Source of the DNA: Treponema sp.
GTDB lineage: Bacteria > Spirochaetota > Spirochaetia > Treponematales > Treponemataceae
NCBI GenBank assembly: GCA_017551545.1
Contig: JAFZLJ010000015.1
Location: 1 to 33,722, forward strand
DNA length: 33,722 nt
Direction of reading: 5' to 3'
Made by a program: the position numbers and the translations under genes. Within the stretch, counting starts at the first letter, position 1; each line of letters starts with the position of its first letter. Shown one piece after another: positions 21,511-29,039 of the stretch. Under the pieces are notes generated by a model that was not told where the DNA came from, did not search any database, and worked only from the letters and a program-made list of their open reading frames with translations.

Positions 21511-22743
21511 AGGTTTTCCTTCTTTTTTCCAGGCGTAGTATTCTGCGGTTGCAGTAAACAAAACGTCGCTCGAAGAATTGAGCGCAGTTTCCATACTGTC
21601 CTGAACAACCCCTATAATAAAGCCTACTCCAACAACCTGCATTGCTATATCATTTGGAATTCCAAAAAGTGAACAGGCAAGCGGGATGAGCAGCAATGAA
21701 CCGCCTGCAACTCCCGAAGCACCGCAGGCACCTAGTGTTGCAAGAACACAAAGAATAATTGCAGTAGGAAGGTCTACCGAAATACCCAGTGTGTTAGCAG
21801 CCGCTAACGTCATTACAGAAATTGTGATTGCAGCTCCGTCCATGTTGATTGTTGCACCAAGCGGAATTGAAACAGAATACATGTCTTCGTCAAGACCAAG
21901 CTTTTCGCAAAGCTCCATATTTACAGGAATGTTTGCGGCAGAGCTTCTTGTAAAGAAGGCCGTGATTCCACTTTCGCGAAGACAGCGCAGAACAAGAGGG
22001 TAGGGATTTCTTTTTAAAACAATTGCTACGATAACAGGAGAAACAACAAAGGTCATAAAAAGCATTGAGCCAACAAGCACGAGAAGGAGCTTTCCGTAAT
22101 TTGTAAAAATGCCCAATCCGTTTGTTGAAACCGTAGCAAATACAAGTCCAAAAATTCCAAAAGGAGCAAGGTTGATTATCCAGCGGACAATCTGTGAAAT
22201 TCCCTGTGCAATTTCTGTGAACATAAGCTTTGTCTGTTCGCTTGCAAAACGCTTCATGGCAAGTCCAAAAATTAAAGCCCAGGTAAGAATACCAATGTAG
22301 TTTGCGCGGGCAAGTGCGTCTACAGGGTTTGAAACTGCATTTATAAGAAGATTATTTAAAACCTGTCCAATGCCTGCTGGTGCCGCAGAAACATCTGCTT
22401 CCTGTGCAAGTACAATTGTCTGAGGAAAAATAAAGCTTGCGGTAACTGCAACAAGAGCTGCCAGCAGGGTTGTTGTAAGATATAATCCAATGACCATACC
22501 AAAACGGCGGTCCAGTTTAGCAGCGCCCTTTGCAAGTGAACTTGAAACAAGTGCAAAAACAAGCACCGGAGCAATTGCCTTGAGTGCACCAACAAAAAGG
22601 TTGCCCAGCACAGAAATCCAGCCGGCCTGCGGCAAAAGAATTCCGATTATTGCTCCAAGAATAATTCCAATACAGATTCGCAGAATGAGGCTCACAGAAT
22701 TATAAGCCTTAACAAGTTTAGAAAAAATGTTTGTGTGTTCCAT
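21493..22743 (-). CDS. sstT: Sodium:serine/threonine symporter
   Basis: 416 residues, matching SstT (about 414). An inner-membrane protein of the DAACS family that imports serine and threonine with sodium. About eight hydrophobic helices and the family hallmarks are seen: serine-rich FFTRSSAANIPVNMELCEKLG, IPLGATINMDGAAITISVMTLAAANTLG, and GACGASGVAGGSLLLIPLACSLFGI. ATG 22743 gives the normal N-terminus; a perfect TATAAT ends 6 nt upstream, so the longer frame would lie in the promoter. No Shine-Dalgarno is present, consistent with a leaderless mRNA. Confidence 0.94.
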   Translation of the reverse strand: MEHTNIFSKLVKAYNSVSLILRICIGIILGAIIGILLPQAGWISVLGNLFVGALKAIAPVLVFALVSSSLAKGAAKLDRRFGMVIGLYLTTTLLAALVAVTASFIFPQTIVLAQEADVSAAPAGIGQVLNNLLINAVSNPVDALARANYIGILTWALIFGLAMKRFASEQTKLMFTEIAQGISQIVRWIINLAPFGIFGLVFATVSTNGLGIFTNYGKLLLVLVGSMLFMTFVVSPVIVAIVLKRNPYPLVLRCLRESGITAFFTRSSAANIPVNMELCEKLGLDEDMYSVSIPLGATINMDGAAITISVMTLAAANTLGISVDLPTAIILCVLATLGACGASGVAGGSLLLIPLACSLFGIPNDIAMQVVGVGFIIGVVQDSMETALNSSSDVLFTATAEYYAWKKEGKPLPEKF

Positions 22744-22749
22744 GATTAA

Positions 22750-22755
22750 ATTATA
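22750..22755 (-). promoter_or_regulatory. -10 box of sstT, 6 nt before the ATG
   Basis: Perfect TATAAT on the minus strand. The -35 region is poor (TAGTAA at 17-nt spacing). The distance to ATG predicts a start of transcription at the initiation codon. Confidence 0.5.
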
Positions 22756-22861
22756 ACATAAAAAATGTGACTTTACTATGCGCAATTTTTCTTACAATTT
22801 ACATCGCTTTTTTTACAACACAATTTTATTTTCTCGTGTATAATTATCATGTGAGGTAGTA

Positions 22862-23980
22862 ATGATTAAGAAACTTGGATTTGGTTTGATGCGACTTCCT
22901 TATACGGAAGACAAGACTTGGGGCAATATTGATTTGGAAAAGACCCGCGAGATGATTGACGCTTACATGGAACAAGGTTTTTCTTATTTTGATACTGCGT
23001 GGGTTTATCATGGCGGATTTTCTGAGCGCGTGTTTGGTGAACTTGTTGCAAAGCGATATCCTCGCGAAAAGTTTCAGGTTACTACTAAGATGCCGCTTTG
23101 GGGAATGACAGACCCTGCTAATCTGCAGAAGACTTTTGACGAACAGTTGAAGAAATGTGGCGTTGAATATTTTGACTATTACTTTTTGCATGCCCTGAAC
23201 CGTGATGTTTTTGCTACTGCTGAAAAGCTTGGTGCTTTTGAATGGATGCAGAAAATGAAGAAGGAAGGAAAAATCCTTTATCCGGGCTTTAGCTTCCACG
23301 ACGACGCAGATGCTTTGGAAATGATGCTTTCTAAGCACCCGGAAGTAGAACTTGTTCAGCTTCAGATAAACTACATTGACTGGGAAAGCGACAATGTTCA
23401 GAGCCGAAAGTGTTATGAAATCTGCTGCAAGTACAATATTCCTGTTTCAATTATGGAACCAATTAAGGGCGGAAGTCTTGCAAACATTATGCCTGACGCT
23501 AAAAAGATTTTTACTGATTATAATCCAAACGCAAGTGCTGCAAGCTGGGCTATGCGCTACTGTGCAAGTCTGGACAATATTCTTGTTGTACTAAGCGGTA
23601 TGAGCAATATGGAGCAGCTTCAGGACAATATGTCTTACATGAAGGATTTTGTCCCTCTTAATGCCGAAGAACAGGCCTGCATCGAAAAAGCAACTCAGCT
23701 TATAAAATCTACAATCGCTATTCCATGTACTGCCTGCCGCTATTGTGTAGACGAAACAAACGGCGGATGTCCTATGAAAATAGATATTCCGCGCATGTTC
23801 GAGCTCTACAACGAAAGTAAGCGCTATGGGGTAGCTTCGTACAAGTGGCACTTTGATCAGGCTGTAAAAGGCGGTGGCAACCCTGCAGAATGTATAGGCT
23901 GCGGCAACTGCCAGGGTCATTGTCCGCAGAAGCTTGAGATTATTGAGCTGCTTAAAGAGGTTGCTAAAACCTTTGCATAA
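22862..23980 (+). CDS. Aldo/keto reductase with C-terminal 4Fe-4S ferredoxin-like domain
   Basis: 372 residues. The N-terminal AKR barrel (1 to about 280) has FGLMRLP, FDTAWVYHGG with catalytic Asp and Tyr, the Lys in TTKMP, and the His in YYFLHAL. The C-terminal part carries cysteine clusters CTACRYC...GGCPMKIDIP and CIGCGNCQGHCPQ, able to hold iron-sulfur clusters. Proteins of this architecture are frequent in anaerobes; their substrates are mostly unknown. GTGAGG precedes the ATG, and a TATAAT at 22839-22844 is a likely -10. The lipoprotein gene downstream may be co-transcribed. Confidence 0.9.
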   Translation: MIKKLGFGLMRLPYTEDKTWGNIDLEKTREMIDAYMEQGFSYFDTAWVYHGGFSERVFGELVAKRYPREKFQVTTKMPLWGMTDPANLQKTFDEQLKKCGVEYFDYYFLHALNRDVFATAEKLGAFEWMQKMKKEGKILYPGFSFHDDADALEMMLSKHPEVELVQLQINYIDWESDNVQSRKCYEICCKYNIPVSIMEPIKGGSLANIMPDAKKIFTDYNPNASAASWAMRYCASLDNILVVLSGMSNMEQLQDNMSYMKDFVPLNAEEQACIEKATQLIKSTIAIPCTACRYCVDETNGGCPMKIDIPRMFELYNESKRYGVASYKWHFDQAVKGGGNPAECIGCGNCQGHCPQKLEIIELLKEVAKTFA

Positions 23981-23997
23981 AAGCCTGGAGGCTTTTG
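23976..23997 (+). terminator. Short stem-loop between reductase and lipoprotein genes
   Basis: AAAAGCC-TGGA-GGCTTTT, a 7-bp stem right at the end of the reductase gene. With only four T it would be a weak terminator or an mRNA-processing signal. Confidence 0.4.
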
Positions 23998-24007
23998 GGA
24001 GATTATT

Positions 24008-24640
24008 ATGAAAAAGTATGTAAAAATGTTGGGATTATTGTTGATTATAGGATTTGTTCTTGCGGCTTGTGGGAATGAGACGAAGGATGATTTAGATGTT
24101 GAAGTGAGCGAAATTACTTTGACAAACGGAAAGTGGAAGATGTCTTATTCATCTTCTTTCGAAGGCCTTGATACATCCGGGGCAAGCTTTGTTTCAACCT
24201 ATGTAGATTCTTCTAGGATTCAAGTTTCGGGTGATACTTTGACAATAATAAGCGGCACTTATTCTCAATCTTATGTATATACCTTCCCGGAATCTGCAGC
24301 AGCAAGTGATATTGAGGCCTTTGCCCAGCAGAAGCAGGAGGAGCAGGCTGAGTGGGAGGAAGAGCAGGAGACGGCTGGAATAACCGTTACTACTGTATCT
24401 TTTGAGCATACCGGTAGAAGTGTCAGTATTACCTGTGCCTATGAGAAAACAACTAAACAGATTGAAAGGCAAAATCAAGGTGGTTCTGTATCTGGCTTGA
24501 GCAGCGGTATACCACAGAATGCAGTAATTAAAACAAATCCCGGTAGAACTGAGTATAAAATTACCTTTTCAATTGCACCTGATCCTAACTTCCCAGACGA
24601 TGTTGGCAGGGATATAGTTCTGGTTTTTAAGAAGGTGTAG
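24008..24640 (+). CDS. Predicted lipoprotein of unknown function
   Basis: 210 residues. Signal peptide MKKYVKMLGLLLIIGFVLAAC with lipobox LAAC, Cys21. The mature protein begins with an acidic linker and the segment ITLTNGKWKMSYSSSF, similar to FTLSSGTWKYSKIY in the lipoprotein at 15290-15991. An E/Q-rich stretch around residues 107-122 (QQKQEEQAEWEEEQE) could be helical. The C-terminus, ITFSIAPDPN...DIVLVFKKV, looks like a beta domain. GGGAG lies 7 nt before the ATG. A stem-loop after the stop (GGCCT / AGGCC then T5, 24641-24665) ends the transcript. Confidence 0.75.
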   Translation: MKKYVKMLGLLLIIGFVLAACGNETKDDLDVEVSEITLTNGKWKMSYSSSFEGLDTSGASFVSTYVDSSRIQVSGDTLTIISGTYSQSYVYTFPESAAASDIEAFAQQKQEEQAEWEEEQETAGITVTTVSFEHTGRSVSITCAYEKTTKQIERQNQGGSVSGLSSGIPQNAVIKTNPGRTEYKITFSIAPDPNFPDDVGRDIVLVFKKV

Positions 24641-24665
24641 GCCTTGGGGGGCAGGCCTCCTTTTT
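24641..24665 (+). terminator. Terminator after the lipoprotein gene
   Basis: GGCCT-TGGGGGGC-AGGCC followed by TCCTTTTTC. A short GC-rich stem with a T-rich tail, placed directly after the stop codon. Confidence 0.6.
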
Positions 24666-24684
24666 CGGATAATTTCCTGGTAAA

Positions 24685-24974
24685 ATACATATAAAATTGT
24701 GGTTTGTTTGGAAATATATGTACTTTTGTGCCTTTGTTTGGGGTTGGGTACATATAAAACACTGTGAAATTGTAAAATATATGTACCCACACCTGTTTTT
24801 GTCGCATTATAAGTCTTGATTTCTTGTTTTAGCGGGGAAAAGTACATATAAATATAATAAAAAAGTAAAATAATATGTACCCAAGCCTGATTTCCACACA
24901 TTTCACACAAATATTTCTTGCTCCAGCGGTAAAAAGTACATATAATAATATAAGATAGAGCAGAATATATGTAC
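24685..24974. repeat. Array of four 39-bp palindromes with constant 21-nt centres
   Basis: Each unit is GTACATATA, exactly 21 nt, then TATATGTAC. Units span 24685-24723 (first base changed), 24748-24786 (arms extend to 12 bp, TGGGTACATATA), 24842-24880 (one mismatch) and 24936-24974. The centres differ in sequence but never in length. Units 2, 3 and 4 are exactly 94 bp apart, and the 55-bp stretches between them are also related (CCTG, TTTCTTG, AGCGG, AAAA), so this is a degenerate 94-bp tandem repeat. In units 3 and 4 the left arm overlaps a promoter-like TTGTTT or TTGCTC, 17 nt, TATAA. No gene lies in 24641-25011. Confidence 0.85.
24918..24946 (+). promoter_or_regulatory. Likely promoter of the nuclease-like gene, inside palindrome unit 4
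   Basis: -35 TTGCTC (24918-24923), 17 nt, -10 TATAAT (24941-24946). The -10 overlaps the left arm of the palindrome, so a protein bound to the palindrome would block transcription. The same boxes and spacing occur before the antitoxin gene at 16333-16361. Confidence 0.5.
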
Positions 24975-25011
24975 ACCCGCTGTTTTTTTACCAGAAAAAA
25001 GGGGGCCTCCC

Positions 25012-25863
25012 ATGAAAAAATTAGAAATCCTGCCGCCGGAACAAATCCTTAAGCCTGTAGAAACCCGCATTGCAGAGCTGGAGTATGCCTTGAAATCAAA
25101 ACAGGCCGTCTTGCAGCATTCAAAGCCTGGACTTGTTAGAATTGTTGTTAGAAAAGGGCAGCTTCAGTTTTATAAAAGGGAATCAGCCGCAGACATTCAG
25201 GGTAAATATATGCCTCGTTCTCAGGATGCCCTGGCCCATTCATATATCCAGAATGATTATGACACAAAAACAATTTCAGCTCTTCAGGAAGAAATAAAAT
25301 GCCTTAAACAGTTTCAGAAGGCCTACTCCAACAAAAATGCCTCCAATGTTTACACAAGGCTTTCGCCTCCGCGACAGACAATTGTCAAAGCACTGACCCT
25401 GACCAATTCCCAATATGCCGACGCCTGGCTCAAGGTGGAATATCGGAAAAAGAAAATCCCTCCAGAAGCTAAACCTCTGATTACAAATAATGGAGACCAG
25501 GTTCGTTCAAAATCTGAAGTTATAATTGCTGATTCCCTGAATGCGGCAGGTGTTCCCTATCGTTATGAGTTTCCTCTTTTGATAGACAAAAATGCCGACA
25601 CCCCGGACTTCACCGATTATGATTTTTGCAAGCTTCACCCGGATTTTTACTGTCTGAATCTGCGTACCCGACAGGAGTTTGCATGGGAACATTTTGGCAT
25701 GATGGATGACCCCCGCTATGCTGCACAGGCCGCTGAAAAAATCCGACTCTACCAGGAAAATGGTTTCTTCCCCGGCAAGAATCTTATTATCACTATGGAA
25801 ACTTCAGTCAGCCCTCTTTCGTCCAAAGCCTTAAAAACTTTGATAAAAGAATATCTGGTATAA
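25012..25863 (+). CDS. PD-(D/E)XK-like nuclease protein, function unknown
   Basis: 283 residues. The N-terminal 120 residues are helical and rich in Lys/Gln (EILPPEQILKPVETRIAELEYALKSKQ). From about residue 160 comes a pattern suggestive of a restriction-endonuclease-like fold: VRSKSEVIIADSLNAAGVPYRYEFPL with a Glu in the first helix, then HPDFYCLN with the metal-binding Asp, TRQEFAWEHFGMMDD with a second acidic site, and a conserved Lys region in FFPGKNLIITMET. Similar hypothetical proteins are common in gut anaerobes, from memory of the family; no function is established. It follows the palindrome array. The site before ATG (GGGGGCCTCCC) is self-complementary, as before the antitoxin gene. 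Confidence 0.65.
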   Translation: MKKLEILPPEQILKPVETRIAELEYALKSKQAVLQHSKPGLVRIVVRKGQLQFYKRESAADIQGKYMPRSQDALAHSYIQNDYDTKTISALQEEIKCLKQFQKAYSNKNASNVYTRLSPPRQTIVKALTLTNSQYADAWLKVEYRKKKIPPEAKPLITNNGDQVRSKSEVIIADSLNAAGVPYRYEFPLLIDKNADTPDFTDYDFCKLHPDFYCLNLRTRQEFAWEHFGMMDDPRYAAQAAEKIRLYQENGFFPGKNLIITMETSVSPLSSKALKTLIKEYLV

Positions 25864-25974
25864 AGAAAAAAATCATCCTAAAACCTGAAACCTGGAACCT
25901 AAAAAATCCTATTCCCAAAAGACACTAAATGTAGTATAGTACTCGTATAAACCACACTATATAAGAGGTCTACT

Positions 25975-27240
25975 ATGCCTTATACCGAGCCAACAAGTCT
26001 TGCGATTGTTGCCTGTCCTGGTGGCGAAGCTTTCGCCGATGAAGTCATAACGCACCTTAAACATATGTACAAGCATCGTTTTACTTTAAAGAACGATGTT
26101 GTGTCTAAGCGTTATGAGCTGACTAAAGAAGAGCTTGTGCAAAGAATCAATCTGCAGAATGATTTGCAGACCAGTGATCTTTGTATAAGGGGTGCTACTA
26201 ACAAATACAGACCGCCTGTTTTCAAAGTTAATTCAAGGTTCTCGTATTTTGCCAACGGCGAAGTTAAGATTGAGCTTTTGGATACTGTCCGCGGAAAGGA
26301 TGTTTATATTTTCCAGGATGTTGAAAATCACGAAGTTCTTAGCTTGAACGGCGGGGCTAATAAGGTTGTAATGACCGTAAATGACCACGTTATGTCGCTG
26401 CTTGTTACTATTGATGCAGTGCGCATGGCAGGGGCTGGAAAAATTACTCTTGTTGTGCCGGCTTATCCTTATGCACGTCAGCACAAACGTAAGGGTCGCG
26501 AAGGTTTAACTGCAAGTCTTCTTGGACACATTTACGAAATGCAGGGTGTTTCCAGAATTATTACTCTTGATATTCACTCGCGCGAGATTCCTAATGCATT
26601 CTCACGCCTTAATCTTGATAACTTACATGCAAGCTATCAGGTTATCCGCGAGCTCAGCAAGATTGTTGACCTTACCGGAAAAACCGAAGACCTTGTTGTT
26701 GTTGCTCCAGATACCGGTGCCATTGACCGAAACAAGTTTTATGCATCGGGCCTTAAGCTTCCTCTTGCTTTGATTTACAAGGAACGAGATTATTCTATCG
26801 TTACTCAGGATGCTCACTCTACTAACATCAAGGCTGTTAAGCTTTTGGGTGATGTAAAGGGAAAGGTTGCCTTCCTTGCTGATGATATGCTTGGTACCGG
26901 TGGTACTTTGCTCAAGGCTATGCAGTTCCTTAAGGAGCAGGGCGCTACAAAAGTAATCTGTGCCATTTCGCTTCCGTTCTTCACCGGCAATGCCATTAAG
27001 GATTTTGATGAAGCATACGAGCAGGGATTGTTCTACCGCATTATTGGTACAAACGCTGTTTACCACGAAGATTTACTCAATCGCGAATGGTACATAAGCA
27101 CAGACGTTAGCGGACTTTTTGCAAACGTAATTACACGCATTCACTATAATCAGTCGCTCAGCGAACTGCTTGATAACCGCTCGATTATTGAAAAGGTTGT
27201 AAAGCAGACTACTCCTTCTGATGAGAAAAAAGAAGGCTGA
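25975..27240 (+). CDS. prs: Ribose-phosphate pyrophosphokinase (PRPP synthetase), long form
   Basis: 421 residues, about 100 longer than classical Prs. It makes PRPP from ribose-5-phosphate and ATP, feeding histidine, purine and pyrimidine synthesis. Visible motifs: FANGEVKIELLDTVRGKDVYIFQ, VVPAYPYARQHKRKGREGLTASLLG, IITLDIHSREI, and the PRPP-binding loop FLADDMLGTGGTLL. The extra length lies in the N-terminal ~100 residues and near the C-terminus. AGAGG precedes the ATG. It is followed after 8 nt by the FGGY kinase gene. Confidence 0.92.
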   Translation: MPYTEPTSLAIVACPGGEAFADEVITHLKHMYKHRFTLKNDVVSKRYELTKEELVQRINLQNDLQTSDLCIRGATNKYRPPVFKVNSRFSYFANGEVKIELLDTVRGKDVYIFQDVENHEVLSLNGGANKVVMTVNDHVMSLLVTIDAVRMAGAGKITLVVPAYPYARQHKRKGREGLTASLLGHIYEMQGVSRIITLDIHSREIPNAFSRLNLDNLHASYQVIRELSKIVDLTGKTEDLVVVAPDTGAIDRNKFYASGLKLPLALIYKERDYSIVTQDAHSTNIKAVKLLGDVKGKVAFLADDMLGTGGTLLKAMQFLKEQGATKVICAISLPFFTGNAIKDFDEAYEQGLFYRIIGTNAVYHEDLLNREWYISTDVSGLFANVITRIHYNQSLSELLDNRSIIEKVVKQTTPSDEKKEG

Positions 27241-27248
27241 TTTCATCT

Positions 27249-28349
27249 ATGAAAGACGTTGTCCTCGCGGTTGATATTGGTACTACTGCATTAAAAGCCG
27301 GTCTCATTACAAAAGAAGGCGAAGTTCTTTCTATGTGCTCCGTGCCGTATTCTGCTCCCGAAAACCGCTTTGTAGCAGAAGGCTGGATCTGGGCACTGAA
27401 GGCAGCGGTGGATAAACTCGTGCAAACAGGTGCGACCCTTCGAGAGCCTCAGGGACCGCGGGTCATTGCTCTTGCTATATCCGGCAACGGCCCAACTCTT
27501 GTAAGCGAAAGTGGTCTTACTTTGCGCTGGAACGAATATCCTGCCTGTGCGCTGAGCCTTGACGAAACAACCCCTGATGAAGCCCGTGAGTTTGCTCATT
27601 CAATTTTTTTACCGCGCATTCTTTTGTTCCGCGATTTAATAAGCGATGAATTTGAACAGACAACCCATCTTTTTTCGGGACCTGAATATTTAATGTGGCA
27701 GCTTACCGGAAAAGCCGTAACTGTACTCCCTGAACCGCGCTACGAAACTGCTTACTGGAACCGCGAAGTTTTAGAAGGCTTTGGAATTCCAACAGGAAAA
27801 ATGCCGGAATTTGTTGAACTTGGCCATAACTGCGGCGACCTCACAGACAACAACTGCGAGTTTCTTGGACTGCCAAAAGTTCCTGTTATTGCCGTAGGCC
27901 CTGACTTTATTGCGGGGCTCATTGGAACCGGTACTACAAAAGCCGGAACAATCTGCGATAGAGCAGGCAGCTCCGAAGGAATTAATTTTTGCGTAGATAA
28001 AGAAATCCGTGCAGAAGGTGCAAGGACCTTGCCATGCGTTACTGCAGGCCTTTGGAATATTTCTGTTTTAATACCAAACAGTGCAAGTTTACCGGAAGAG
28101 GAGCGCCTTGAAAAAGTAGTGGCAGGCATTGAACTTCTTAAATCTCTTGCAGAACAGAACGGCCTTGTATTCCCAACTAAAATTACAACAACTGGCGGTC
28201 AGGCAAAGGATGAAGCATGGTTCGGTAAAAAACACGCCCGCCTTGAACAAATGGGAATTGAACTGGTGGTTGGAAACTGTGCCGACGCAGAATTGGTTGG
28301 CGATGGACAAGTGGGGTGGTTGAGCCTGTCGAAACCACCTTGTAAATGA
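27249..28349 (+). CDS. FGGY-family carbohydrate kinase, C-terminus ended by a REP element
   Basis: 366 residues; the family is usually 450-520. The N-terminal ATPase motif AVDIGTTALKAGLI and GNGPTLV are present, and the C-terminal signature appears as TTGGQAKDEAWFGKKHARLEQMGIELVV, then NCADAELVGD. Normally about 40-50 residues follow that point; here the frame runs into a palindrome encoding GWLSLSKPPCK and stops in its loop. A second element fragment, CTTCGAGAGCCTCAGGGACC (27439-27458), lies in frame near residue 66 (TLREPQGPR). The sugar substrate is unknown and activity is doubtful without the last helix. Confidence 0.8.
   Translation: MKDVVLAVDIGTTALKAGLITKEGEVLSMCSVPYSAPENRFVAEGWIWALKAAVDKLVQTGATLREPQGPRVIALAISGNGPTLVSESGLTLRWNEYPACALSLDETTPDEAREFAHSIFLPRILLFRDLISDEFEQTTHLFSGPEYLMWQLTGKAVTVLPEPRYETAYWNREVLEGFGIPTGKMPEFVELGHNCGDLTDNNCEFLGLPKVPVIAVGPDFIAGLIGTGTTKAGTICDRAGSSEGINFCVDKEIRAEGARTLPCVTAGLWNISVLIPNSASLPEEERLEKVVAGIELLKSLAEQNGLVFPTKITTTGGQAKDEAWFGKKHARLEQMGIELVVGNCADAELVGDGQVGWLSLSKPPCK
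27436..27462 (+). repeat. REP-related segment inserted in frame in the FGGY kinase gene
   Basis: CCCTTCGAGAGCCTCAGGGACC resembles the CCTTCGACAAGCTCAGGGACC element seen reversed in the pseudouridine synthase gene. It encodes TLREPQGPR between two normal kinase segments (VDKLVQ and VIALAISGNGP). Confidence 0.6.
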
Positions 28350-28383
28350 TTTTTTTGTAGTGGTTTCGACAAGCTCAACCACC
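28315..28383. repeat. Large REP palindrome at the end of the FGGY kinase gene
   Basis: Left arm 28315-28338 (GGTGGTTGAGCCTGTCGAAA...) and right arm 28360-28383 pair at 23 of 24 positions around a 21-nt loop. The loop contains the kinase stop codon TGA (28347-28349) and a T7 run. It could double as a terminator. Confidence 0.88.
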
Positions 28384-28396
28384 ACGTTGTTTCATT

Positions 28397-29038
28397 ATGA
28401 AAACCTACAACTTACCCCCCAATCCAAAAGCCCTCATCTTCGACATAGACTCAACCCTATACACAAACGCTGCCTATGCTTTTGAACAGGTAGACTGTCA
28501 GGTTCGTCAGTTTGCAAAAGACCGCGGAATCACTGCCGACGAAGCCCGCCGCATGGTAGCCGACTATCGTAAACAGTATGCCGCCGCCAACAACGGAAAA
28601 AAAATCAGTCTTGGAAACACTCTGCTTGCCTTTGGAATCCCCATTGCCCAAAGCGTAGAATGGCGAAAAACCTTAATGGAACCCGCCGACTTTCTTACCC
28701 GCGACGAAAAACTTATTCAAACCCTGCGCGAGCTTTCAAAATCCTTAAAACTAATCTGCGTAACAAACAATCCTGTATTCACAGCCCGCAAAACCCTGGA
28801 TGCAATTGGCATTTCTGAATTTTTCCCGGAAATTGTAGGCCTTGATACCTGCTTAAAATCAAAGCCAGCCCTTGAACCCTTTGAAGAAGCCTGCCGTATC
28901 CTGCAAGTGACCCCAAAAGAATGCATAGCCATAGGCGACCGCTACGACATGGACATAGCCCTCCCTCTCCAAATGGGCATGGGTGGCATTCTTGTTACGG
29001 GTGTAGAAGAAGTTTATAAAATTAGCGAATTATTGTAG
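28397..29038 (+). CDS. HAD-family hydrolase, pyrimidine 5'-nucleotidase/phosphoglycolate phosphatase-like
   Basis: 213 residues. HAD motifs: I, LIFDIDSTLYTN with both Asp; II, CVTNNP; III, Lys in CLKSKPALEPF; IV, AIGDRYDMDIALPLQMGM. The alpha-helical C1 cap (residues about 20-95) and the DIDSTLY motif resemble SDT1/PHM8-type nucleotidases; the substrate is not determined. No good Shine-Dalgarno sequence is seen, since the REP arm ends 13 nt before the ATG. Expression may depend on readthrough from the kinase gene. Confidence 0.85.
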   Translation: MKTYNLPPNPKALIFDIDSTLYTNAAYAFEQVDCQVRQFAKDRGITADEARRMVADYRKQYAAANNGKKISLGNTLLAFGIPIAQSVEWRKTLMEPADFLTRDEKLIQTLRELSKSLKLICVTNNPVFTARKTLDAIGISEFFPEIVGLDTCLKSKPALEPFEEACRILQVTPKECIAIGDRYDMDIALPLQMGMGGILVTGVEEVYKISELL

Positions 29039-29039
29039 C

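Noticed and set aside
24685..24974. CRISPR array
   Set aside because: The conserved parts are 9-bp inverted arms, not 25-40 bp direct repeats. Spacing alternates between 21 and 24-55 nt, and no cas genes are nearby.
24475..24976. Overlapping minus-strand open frames rich in Tyr/Ile across the palindrome array
   Set aside because: They simply translate the repeated GTACATATA palindromes, have no ribosome-binding site, and partly overlap the lipoprotein gene. The repetition is at DNA level.
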